From NCBI GenBank assembly GCA_949825025.1, contig OX463781.1, positions 39,693,150-39,757,149 of the forward strand: 64,000 nucleotides of DNA, read 5' to 3'. Position numbers and translations under genes: made by a program. This document shows, in pieces, positions 1 to 12,091 of this stretch (position 1 is the stretch's first letter; the number at the start of each line of letters is the position of its first letter). The notes under the pieces were generated by a model. The model was given only the letters and a program-made list of their open reading frames with translations. It did no database searches and was not told the DNA's origin. The DNA is from Siphlonurus alternatus. Its lineage: Eukaryota; Arthropoda; Insecta; Ephemeroptera; Siphlonuridae.

Positions 1-386
1 ATTTCATTTATAAACAGGTTTTCAACCCTTGTTGTTAATTTTTGTTTTGTTTTTTGTGAGCATTAAAACCAAGCTTGGAATCAATCCAAGGAAGGTTAAA
101 TTTATATAGCAACAAAACATGCAAATTGATGATATTAATAATATTTACTTATAAATCATCTGAAAATAATATTGAAAATAAAACAAGTTTAACAACACTA
201 AAAAAAAACAAAAGACAACAATTTATGAGAACATATGTGTTGTCCTGCCGACATAGCAGTACTTTAAATTATCAATGAACAAATTGTCTTATATAGTAAC
301 ACAGCTGTTTTTCACTCAACTTTTGTAATACAATTTCACTGTCTGTACACTGATTAGCCTGAATTGCAGGATGTGATGTGTAAAAA

Positions 387-2005
387 TTATTTCCCCCAAT
401 CTCCTCCATTGTTATTTCCACCTCCTCCCCTCCCTTCCCCTCCTCCTCTGTTCCCCCAGTTGCCAGACCCTGAGCGACCAGCACCTCGGCGGTTAAATCC
501 TCCGCCTCCTCGTCCACCCCTACTTGATCCCCGACCCCCCGCACCCCTGGTGTTGTTGCCACCGTCCCACCCACCTCTCCCACTGTCGCTACTACCTCTA
601 CCCCCACCTCCTCGCCAGTTACCACCTCCTTCGCCTGACTCTCCTCCCCCTCTGCCCCCACTCCAGTTCCCTCTGTTGCTACTGCCCCCACGAGTGTCTT
701 GGATTTTCTGGTCAGGTCCTGCGCCCCCACTCCAGTTTCCATCCCCACCACCCCCACCATGTTGTTCCCACTGTGGATTTCCCCAATTTCCCTCTCCTCC
801 TACCCCACCTCTAGCACTCCCTCCTCTTGAACTGTTGCCTCGGAAACCACCTCCGTCATTACCACGGAAGTTTCCTCCATCGTTTCCTTGATTTCCTCGT
901 CCACCACGAGGGAAGTTGGTTCTCACTGCTGGCCCAACTCGAGGGTCATTGCCGCCCATGAAGCCATCTGGATCAAGACCAAAGTTTCCAGGGCCTGGTC
1001 CAAAGTTTCCTGGACCTGCCATGTTTGAGCCACCTGGTCCAAAGTTGTTGGGTCCACCCATATTTGGACCTCCAGGACCTCCCATGTTGGGACCTCCAGG
1101 ACCTCCCATATTTGGACCTCCCATGTTGGGACCTCCAGGTCCTCCTGCATTTGGAGGTCCAAAGTTTCCAGGACCTCCCATGTTGGGACCTCCAGGTCCG
1201 AAGTTGCCTGGTCCTTTCATGTTAGGGCCGACAGGCTCGAAATTGCCAGGTCCACCCATATTAGGACCTCCAGGACCTCCCATGTTGGGACCCCCAGTAT
1301 TTGGAAGTCCAAAATTTCCAGGACCTCCCATATTTTGAGCTCCAGGTCCAAAGTTTCCTGGACCTCCCATGTTTGGTCCGCCAGGTTCAAAGCCGCCAGG
1401 TCCTCCCATATTGGGACCTCCAGGTCCGAAGTTTCCAGGACCTCCCATATTGGGACCTCCTGGTCCAAAGTTTCCTGGTCCTCCCATGTTGGGACCTCCA
1501 GGACCTCCCATGTTTGGTCCTCCGGGTCCAAAGTTTCCTGGTCGTCCCATATTTGGTCCTTTTGATCCTCCCATGTTTGGACCCCCAGGCTCAAAGTTGC
1601 CTGGGCCTCCCATGTTTGGACCTCCAGGTCCAAAGTTTCCTGGTCTTCCCATGTTTGGACCTCCAGGACCAAAGTTTCCAGGTCCTCCCATATTTGGGCC
1701 AGGTCCTCCCATGTTGGGACCTCCAGGTCCTCCCATGTTTGGTCCTCCCGGTCCATAGTTTCCTGGTCGTCCCATGTTGGGTCCTCCAGGTCCGAAGTTT
1801 CCAGGTCCTCCCATATTGGGACCTCCAGGTCCAAAGTTTCCTGGTCCTCCCATGTTGGGACCTCCAGGACCTCCCATGTTTGGTCCTCCGGGTCCAAAGT
1901 TTCCTGGTCCTCCCATGTTGGGTCCTCCAGGTCCGAAGTTTCCAGGTCCTCCCATATTGGGACCTCCTGGTCCAAAATTTCCTGGTCCTCCCATGTTGGG
2001 GCCAC
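387..2005 (-). CDS. WDR33: WDR33 exon 15 (last exon; Gly/Pro repeats and RGG tail)
   Basis: Residues 738-1,276. About 30 further [17 protein letters not shown] units run to about residue 1,080. They are followed by a Gly/Arg/Asn/Ser-rich tail with many RGG motifs ([19 protein letters not shown]), ending NNGGDWGK before TAA at 387-389. RGG tails commonly bind RNA. Acceptor ATTCTAG|GTGGCCCC. The 3'UTR occupies 386 down to the window start; no clear AATAAA is visible on this strand, so the transcript probably ends outside the window. Confidence 0.9.
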
Positions 2006-5000
2006 CTAGAATAGAATAGTTTTTTATTGAGTAAACACATCCTATACAAACATTTCATACAGCATACATGTATAAAAAAATTCAATTACATAATAATTTT
2101 ACACATACATTGAGAACAATTTATTATATTGATACTGTATATTGTTAAATGAAACTTTCTTTTTTAAATACTTTTTATAACAATTTCTATACACTTCCTT
2201 TTAATTTTTTTAATTAACATCTTTTTGTTTTCTTTTACATTTGGTAGTAGATCAAATAATTTGAATCCAATTGACTTCTGATAAAATGTTTTATTTTGAA
2301 TTCCAATGTGAATTTCAACTTCTGCTCTAGTGTTATACTTATGAACGTCATTGTTTAATTATATGATACTGCACAAATATGAGGGAACTTTTTTGTTTAC
2401 AATTTTATGCACTAACAACAATGAATACTTCAATTAATAAGACGTAACAGCTTATCCCCACAGTCATCAAAACCTCGATTTTACGAAGTTGAAGGGACCG
2501 AAAAATCAAGACTTCATAAATTCAAGGTCCTCGGAAAAAAAAAAAAATAATAAATAAATAAATAAAAAATACCATAAAGCATACGACTTAAAGTAAAGTG
2601 CGCGCTAGAAAAAAAAGTTGAGTTAGTATTTTCTAAAAATAGTTCAAGTCATTCTCCATATCAAACCAAAATTTAAAAAATTCTATCTCAAATAGGTTTG
2701 CCAGAAAAAAATTCCAAAGTCAGAGTGAACGCGTCGCTTAACATGGGGCCTTACCTGACAAAGACCCTCGAATATCTCGAAAAAATACACCGTTAGGTGG
2801 TATGAAAAAAATATAGTGATGTTCTATGACCCAAGCTTTAACCAAAAACCGATTAAAAAAAATTTCGCTCGAATCCATTTTTCCGTAAAAAAATAATAAA
2901 AAATCTTATGGAAATTAACATGGTAGATTTTCTTGATTTTTTTACGGAAAAATGGATTCGAGAGAATTTTTTTTTAATCGGTTTTTGGTTAAGGCTTGGG
3001 TCATAAAACATCACTATATTTTTTTCATACCACCTAACGGTGTATTTTTTCGAGATATTCGAGGGTCTTTGTCAGGTAAGGCCCCATGTTAAGCGACGCG
3101 TTCACTCTGACTTTGGAATTTTTTTCTGGCAAACCTATTTGAGATAGAATTTTTTGAATTTTGGTTTGATATGGAGGACTACTTGAACTATTTTTAGAAA
3201 ATACTAACTCAACTTTTTTTTCTAGCGCGCACTTTACTTTAACAAGTTATTGTTATTGCAATAAAAATTCGTTTTTACAATTTATATATTCAGATTTATT
3301 TGAGTGGTAAAACAGAATCGAAGTTCGTAAAATTGAAGTTTTACTGTATTTACAAGAATTATTGCAGTTTTATTATCTGGAGAAGATTTATTTTTATTTA
3401 AAGAGAGAACATTACAATTATTTGTTTTTAAATTTATTTATGCTAATTTTTTGAAATTTATATGTTTTATTATATATTAAATTAATTTTCTTTATTCTAG
3501 TTTTATCGTTCTCAGACACCTCAGGTATTGATTGAATAATTTCTATAACACTTTTAACATAATAATCATTAAAAATTTCTTCCTGGGACTTTTTTATTTC
3601 ATCTTCAAATATTATATTATCACTGTCAAATTTTACTGTATCTTTACCAACAATTGTTTTTAGCACATTTTCTTTTAATTATTTACCTGGTCCAAAGTTT
3701 CCTGGTCCTCCCATGTTGGGACCTCCAGGCCCGAAATTTCCTGGTCCTCCCATATTAGGGCCTCCAGGTCCAAAGTTTCCTGGTCCTCCCATGTTGGGAC
3801 CTCCAGGTCCAAAGTTTCCTGGTCCTCCCATGTTAGGTCCTCCCGGTCCAAAGTTTCCTGGTCCTCCCATGTTAGGGCCCCCAGGTCCAAAGTTTCCTGG
3901 TCCACACATGTCAAAGTTGCCGTGATTCATCTCATCTTGCTCCGTCCATGGTGCACCATAGCTGTCATCAAACTGAAACAAAAAATAGTATATCAGTCCT
4001 TTTTTAATACCGGTTAAGTTTTCCCACTGTCTTGACATAGTCCAAGTCCTAGAGATTACTTTTCTGACTGCTTTTTTTTTCTCTTTTTTCATCTAAAACA
4101 GAAAGCAGATTTGACTTTTTTTTCTATTCTCAATGCAAGATTGATTGAGGTCAAAAGCAAAATATTTTGCTGCGTAACCCCCAAAATATATAAAAATATA
4201 ATGACAATAACTGCAACAAAAATAAAAAATAAACGTGTCTAATACATTGTTCTGTAAAGATTGATACAATAGTTGAAAGTCTATACAGTATTTCTTCTTC
4301 CTCGTTTTTTCCTGTGACCACGTTTTTACGTTTAAACCATTTTACTTTAGTAAGCCAATAGGGACAAGATTTTTTTTTTCTTTCTCTTCATGTTGCCAGG
4401 TAACAAGTCAAAGTTCCATTGATATTACAGAGCATCTGACTAAATGCCCTCTGTTCCACATTATATAATTTACAAATATCACTACCTTGGATTTTAAATC
4501 TCTTCTGATAGCATCCAAGATAGTCCTGGCCTGTATCTAATCTGAATTTAGCAGTATCTCTATGTCTATTATAGTTATATATCGATGGTGTTTCGTCAAA
4601 AACGACTATCTCATTTTATCGCGTCTTCTCAAAAACGACTACAGTAACTCGTTTTATCGTGAGCCGAGATGGTCGCTTTTGCACTATGGGTTTCCAGGTA
4701 TACATTTTTTTTATACCTGGAAACCCATAGTGCAAAACCGACCATTTCGGCCCGCGATAAAACAAGTTAGTCGTTTTTGAGAGGACGCGATAAAATGAGA
4801 ATGAGATAATTGTTTTTGACGGAACACCATCGATATGTATTACTACTTTTCTATTATGTTTCTACTTTTCTAGACTCACGTCATAGAAGCGCTGATCGTC
4901 GTCTCCTCCGTCGAAGCTCTCATGCTCCTCGGGTCGCAGCTCTAAGTTCTCGTCGTCACTGTCGTTGCCACCCTCGCGCATCTTACGGAGAACCTCCCGA

Positions 5001-5554
5001 ACTTCGGGAACCTCCCCCGCCTCGACCAGCTTGTTGATGGCCTCCGCACCTCCGGCTATGGCCTCAGCCAACGGAGTATCAGCTGTAAAAAAATATAACA
5101 CCAAGAGTTAAAACAGAATAGTTTTTATTGGAGCAGATATATATAAAATTAATTTTAAAGTCATGATATAAATATGTATTCAAAGTTTTATAGTGCAGCA
5201 AAATCAATGATGTTTAAAAAAATATATGATTACTCTTTTTATGTACCGCATTAATACAATTTTTATAAAGATTGATAGAAATACTTTAAAGTTTTTCCCC
5301 TCCCCATACACCCCTATATTTAAGTATATTTATAAGTCTACAAAGAGGCAAAATATACAGTAATTATCAACTTTTGTAACCATAATTGTTGATCTGAATA
5401 TGCACACAGTAAGTAATATAAGTCTTAGTGTCAGGAAGGAAGTGTCATCATTGTTTCCAGAAAGTAAACAGTAAAAATTTGTTACAGTACCGTATTACAT
5501 GAAGCTAAAGGACCCAAGAAATTAGGCTTACCTTTTATCAATTTTTTTATACCC

Positions 5555-5587
<33 letters not shown>

Positions 5588-8500
5588 TGGACCCCGATCT
5601 CTTTTACTCAAGATCAAGTTTTACCTAACAAGTTGCTAATAACAAGTTTTTACTGGATGTAAATAATGATGGCTTAAGACTCACCTTCAACTGTGACCAG
5701 CTTGCCCAACAGTATAATCGCGGAGGGCTCTACTTCAGCCAGGGGCAGCACTCCTGGTGGGGGGTTGGTTTCGATGAAGTGTGCGATGGCCTTGGTGAGT
5801 TGCTCCTCGGTGAGGCCTCGGCGTCGACCACCTTCTTCCTCGTCACCGTCCTCCACTGCAACAATCAACACCACCCTGAGCAACGCAACAATCAACAGCA
5901 ACAAAAAGGGTGGTAGAAATAAGAGGATGGCTTAGAACAGAAAATTGAAGAAGTACAGTCTGTGACTATTTCAGTCAACAATAAGGAAGAGTTTTTTAAG
6001 TAAACTGCAATAGCGTCCGACTTCAAAGTAAGCCATCCTGTCCACTCTGTTATTGTTGCAGCAAGACAACAATTAAAACTACCCTCAGCAACACAAGTAT
6101 ATAACGAGTGCATATAATTAATACAGAATATTATCAATTATTTATTGATTTATTTTGTTGTCAAATCACCATGAAAACAATTCAAGTGTGATCCTAACCA
6201 GCTTCTTATACTAAGCCTTAACAGTTTTTTTTTTTTTTTATATTTATATTTTTTTGTTTTATTAATAGAAGCTATGAAAAGGCTTATAAGCATGAATTTA
6301 ACAGTAATTGTTCTAATTAAGTCTTTGTTCTGTAGATCTGCAGGTGTTCGAGGTTTGAAAATTGGGTTGTCATACTTACTTCGACCCTTGGTTTCATTCC
6401 ACTGTGCCTGGAAGTTCTTGGGTATGGGCTTGGCATATGGCACCTAAAAAAAAGCATTATGTACTAGTATTAGTAGAGATCAAAATGGCAAACGAACTAT
6501 AGTAATTTCATCCATGTATGAACAAAGGACCAGCTAATTTCTCATGCATCAAATGATTTAACTTCACTATGGTCAATACTATGGTTTCAATATTACAAAA
6601 ATAGTATTGTACTGTCTTAAATATTGAAATAGTTTCAAGAGCAAAAATTTAAGTACAGAGGATTATAGTTACAAAAATATTAAGGGCATTGGGTGTAGCA
6701 CCGGTAGTTGGCAGCACTGACGTATCTTCACCATGTTAATTTTTGATCATTGCTCCTCGGTGTAATTTTTATGCTAGAGCTAAGCTGATTGCTGTAGTAT
6801 CAAGATAATTAGTAGCCCAAGTGCACAATTTGGCTAAATAAAGCCTGATTTAAAGAAAAGTATTTTTTAGTAATTTTTTAAATTTACATGCATTTTTCTA
6901 AAATATAAAAAAAATACTTTTCTTTAAATCAGGCTTTATTTAGCCAAATTGTGCACTTGGGCTACTAATTATCTTGATACTACAGCAATCAGCTTAGCTC
7001 TAGCATAAAAATTACTCCGAGGAGCAATGATAAAAAATTAACATGCATGGTGAAGATACGTCAGTGTTGCCAACTACCGGTGCTACACCCAATGCCCCTA
7101 ATGAAGAATACAGTATTATCAATTAAAAACATTTTTGAGCAAGCCTTAAATGAAAGTAAAAGGTTATTATTTAAGGATTATTGTCACTAGTCTTAGGAGA
7201 TGGTGAATCACTCTGAAAATTATAGTAAACCTTCCTTACATTATAACATAAATTTTCAGCAAAAAAAAAAAAAAGAAGCAAAAGTAAAGTCTAGTTTTTG
7301 AGATATTCAGGATATAAATAGTGAAAATATCATTGGAAATCAGGCGGTCATTTTCAAATCAAGTCAAATCAGCATCTTTTTCAACCAAAAAAATTAATAT
7401 CTCAAAAACTGGACTGAATAATTACTTTTTTTACTACAGAAAGTGAACAGTCATTTTGTTCTCTATGTTCTGATCTATATTTTATAATTTTCTACCATCA
7501 AAAAATAATTAGACTAGTGACAAGAATCCTTAAAATAAAGCTTTAGACAAGAACTTTCTTGTACAAAAGGAATGAAGGCATTTTAAGATCAGTTTAAATA
7601 AGAGTTTACAAATCAATGTAGCTTATATTTGTGATTGAATTTTACAGCAACATATTATGAATCTGGTTACCTTCTTCGTTGGTTTTTGAGAGTCTTGAAG
7701 ACTGTCAAAGTCCAGTCCAGGAATGACTGCAGGGTCGGTCGGACCTCCCAGGGTGCCAAGACCTCCCCCCTCCACGTGGTCGTCAGGTCCCATGCCAGGT
7801 ATCAACGCCATATCGTCTGTGCAATACACAAATTAGCTCTCGTAACTAAATTTATGGATTTTCATAATTTCTTTTAATGCAAGCAAAATTTAATAAGAAA
7901 ATGTGTGATACATATCTCAGCTTTGAGTAATTGAAATAAAGTGTTTACATTTTTTTGTAATTTTTCTTCTTTAAGATTTTCTTTTTACTTAAAATTCAAT
8001 AATAATAGTTCTAAAGTAAAAAGATGACCAATTAAGCCTTGGAGTTACTTTATTATTTATGTTCACTTACAGTCTTTCGAGCCTTGGTTAACATCTAGCC
8101 ACACAAGAGCTATTTTGAATTATTGCAATGAAATTTTAATCGCAACCAAAAAACTACTACTCTCTGAACTGATGAAGCACAGACCTAGACGGTGCGAAAC
8201 GTCTTCAACATGTAGATATTTAACTATTTTTCGAGTGAACCTCTAGCCTGTAATTTCTCCTTCTGTGACTTATCGATTGGTAGGGCCTTGCTGGTTATTC
8301 CTATCCTTTCCTTTAAAACATACTGTATATCACAACCGAAATGGTTTATTTTCCTTAAATTTAATATTTATAACCAAAAAACCAATAATTTTAAAAATCT
8401 GCTTAAATGCCACATGAGTACTTAAAACTTGTCTCTGATTAATATGAATGATTCTGACTTGCTTTCAATTATTTACATCACTTCCGTTCCAAAAACACAA

Positions 8501-11500
8501 AATATGTCTAGATGTAAACGAAGGCTTGAAAGATTGTACCGGTAGTTATAATAATTATGTATGACAAACTTTGATTCTACCAGGCCAGTGCTCACCAATC
8601 TCATTGTCGTCATATCCCGAGGCCCCAGCTGGTAATGTGTTGAGGTTGTACTTGTCCCTCATCTGGTCTCCTGGACGGTTGCGAGTCCAGAACTTGCTGG
8701 TGTGGTCGTTGGAACCAGAACACAGGATGTGACCCATGGGGTGCCACGCAAGTGACCACACGATGCTGTCATGTGCTTGTTCTATGGCTCCAATCTCCTT
8801 GTCAGCCCTGTTTAACACCACAGAGAACAATAATTAGTAAAAAGCATGACTTAAAGCGACAACGTACAATATCCTTCTTGCTGCATAAGAAGTTTCCTAT
8901 TGACACAACAAAATTAAAAATACAGTAAATGACTTTCCGGTTTCGAACAGTACCGTACCAATAATTTAGATTAATTAAATAAAAATTTGAATAGTCTCAC
9001 TCACCGGCAACATTGCATGGAGAATAGCAGGTAGAGGAGAGAGAGGAGGAGGGGGGAGGGGGGGGAGCAATAAGGAGGGATGTGCTGTGCAGTGTAGCCA
9101 GTGCAAGTGGTGGAATGTGATTTGGTGTGTTTTTATAATTGCATATATGTATGTTGTTTGTTTTCCAATTCAACTGATTTATATGTATTTTTATTTTATT
9201 CAACACAGATGTCATAGATTAGAGAAATATACTAATTGGGACAAAAATTACCCAACGTGCCAGAAGAGAATTGCTCCGTCTGAGCCGCCACTGCAAAAGA
9301 GCCCCTCGTGGGAAGGGTGCCACGCCACTGCACTCGCCTCCTTCTTGTGGCCTCGGAACGTCTGCACCTCCGTGGACAGGTTACGCAGATCGAACAGCTT
9401 GAGCAAATGGTCACGAGATGCAGTCACCAGCCAGTTGCCGTTCTCGTTCCACCGAACGTCCATCACGGTGCTCTTGTGTGCGTGGCTGAACACAAATAAA
9501 TACTGTCAGTATGTACCTCAAGTATATTGTATCTCAAGTTTGTAAAATATAATAGTTAAAATTTCTCAGGTCATGGATATTCTTGCTCAATATTTATGAA
9601 GTAATATATATATTTAAAAAAAAATCATATGATGTCCGGAATATTAAGCTACATGTCTACCTCAATTATGTGCAGTAACATGTTATCTGCTATATTAAAT
9701 GACTGCAATGAGGTACTTACCGGTATTTGAGTTAACAATACTAATAAAAAGGACTGTGAATTCTATGAAGAACAAGCCCTATTAGAGCATTCTACGACAA
9801 TTTGCTGATTTTATATGAATTTTTAAAACTTTTATTGATGACGTCATAGCATTGAATCTTAAATGGGAAAATGCATCAGTTAACATTGCTAAAATGAAAA
9901 GTTATTGAGGTAGGAATTTGAAACCTTCATTATCGTGATTCTAGCACCTAAAAACCTTGCAAATGAAGTTTTGGTTACATTTCAATATTAAGTATGGGAT
10001 TTGGTAATGTTAACTGATATATTTTCCCATTTAAGATTCAATGCTATGACATCATTTTTGAGAGGTTTTAAAAATTCATATAAAATCAGGAAATTGTCGT
10101 AGAATGCTGTAATAGGGCTTGTTCTTCATGAAATTTCCGTGCCTTTTGAAATATTGACAAAAACTTGCAACTTTTTTTTTGGTCAGTACCCCATTATGAG
10201 CTGTAAGATGGTAAAGCATAAAGCTCATTACTGAGCTTACCTGATATACATTAATGCACAGGGTCATGGTAGGTTATTCCGGAGGAGAGTCAATATAACA
10301 ACAAAAATATAGGGTAGCTCCACAAGATTGCTGGGTTGCCTGCTTACAGGATAAAGTTCTGATGTTTACCTCCCCTCCTGAAAAGCAACCTTACGCTCTA
10401 AAACATTGAAAAAAAAAAAAAAGAAAAAAAAAATAGAAAATGTAGAAAAAATTAATTATTAATTATACATTTATATCGTCTGCTAGTTTATGAAGAATAC
10501 ACCAGTTATATTTTTTGTGTCCTTAAATAATTATAATTGGCAAAAAAGTCAATTTGTCTAATTTTTTCAATGCTGGTCTCTCTTCAGGAGGGAAAAGGAG
10601 GGGAGGTAATTTTAACATCAGGACGTTATCCTGTAAGCAAGCAACCCAACAATCTCATGGCGCTACCCTATTCATATCTTATGTTTGGTAACAATTCCAT
10701 AGCTGACTCACAGTGTGGCTAGTGACTGTCCGGTCTTGGGGTCCCAAAGCTTGACTGGCTGCTGGTTGTCTTTACTGCCGGAAATGATGAGACCTTTGTG
10801 AGGGTGCCAGTGTATACACTTGACGTCGGCACCGTGCCCTGAAATGTTACAAGATGTTAACAGCTGGTTGAATGTGTATTTATATTAGGATTATTTTGAG
10901 TTTAGTAAAACTCATATAAAATGCTCTTTGCAAAATGTCTATTGTTACATAAAAAAAAAAAGTTTGAATCAATTATCTAAAAAATTATAGCAGTGTGTCT
11001 CTACATTAAATATTTTATTTGACGATGGCAGAACTTACAACATTGTTGACATGCTCTCTGGGGTTTCCAGTCTGCATGCCACACACCCAATACCGTTTCT
11101 CAAATGGGGCATGTATGTTGAATACAACATTCCATGGTACATATTAATGTGCTTCGTCATTAATAAATGAGTTGAGATAAAAAAAAATTATGATGATCGA
11201 CACTCGCCTAATATATATCATACGAGATGATCAGACGAACATGTTTTATTTAATTAAAATTCAAAGCAAACTTGTCCCTTCAGTAAGCAAATGAATATAA
11301 TAAAAAATAATTACAAACAAATTTGTCGTTAAGGACTTCCAAAAATGAACCTACAGCAACGTACTCTCCAATGAACTTTTAGCTAGAAAACTAAAATGTA
11401 TCTGAAAGAAATAAAAATATATAAAACTAGCCCTGGACAAAAAGGTATCATGTTTATATTGAACTAAATTTAAATGTACAATTGTTCTAAAGAATTATTA

Positions 11501-12058
11501 TTTTTTAAGCAAACTGACTCAAATCCTTTTACTTCTAGCTTCCTATAAAAGCCTATGGAATTTTACTGATTTGTTTGCAGATGCGATGAGCATAAATAAG
11601 GAAGTATACTATAATAAACAACTGGCTGGTTAATGGCTTAATTGCAAACAATTAAGGGAAATCAAACTTGTCTTCCCTCTGAATAATATTACAATGTTGA
11701 TTTTTTATCGTTCTTGCTTCCAGCTCTTCTTTATGAAAATATAATTCATTTCATATATCTTATCCTAAATAAACATGGCATGGACAAGGAATATAAGGGA
11801 AAAAGAAACAGTCCCTCGTTCAGAATAATGGGCTGTCTGCTACATCAGGTAAGTGCAATGGACAAGCTGTATGGTATTTTATTAAGTGCATATTTGGATG
11901 AAGGACCTTAAGTTAATGTATTTTTAATATATTTAGATTTTTTTAAACCTCTAGCACCCTCAAAATCATGATGCAAAATGATGTGACGTCGTAGTCAAGC
12001 AAATATTTAGCAGAGGGAAAGGAATTGCATGACTATGACATCACAGTTCTTAATTTTG

Positions 12059-12091
<33 letters not shown>

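Noticed and set aside
364..2019. Long plus-strand frames rich in Pro/Leu/Gly
   Set aside because: Antisense shadows of the WDR33 Gly/Pro repeat exon; the minus-strand frame continues exactly from the preceding exons.
1217..2085. Other minus-strand frames over the WDR33 repeat ([11 protein letters not shown] and [13 protein letters not shown] peptides)
   Set aside because: Frame-shifted readings of the same DNA repeat; only one frame joins the upstream exons and ends in an RGG tail.
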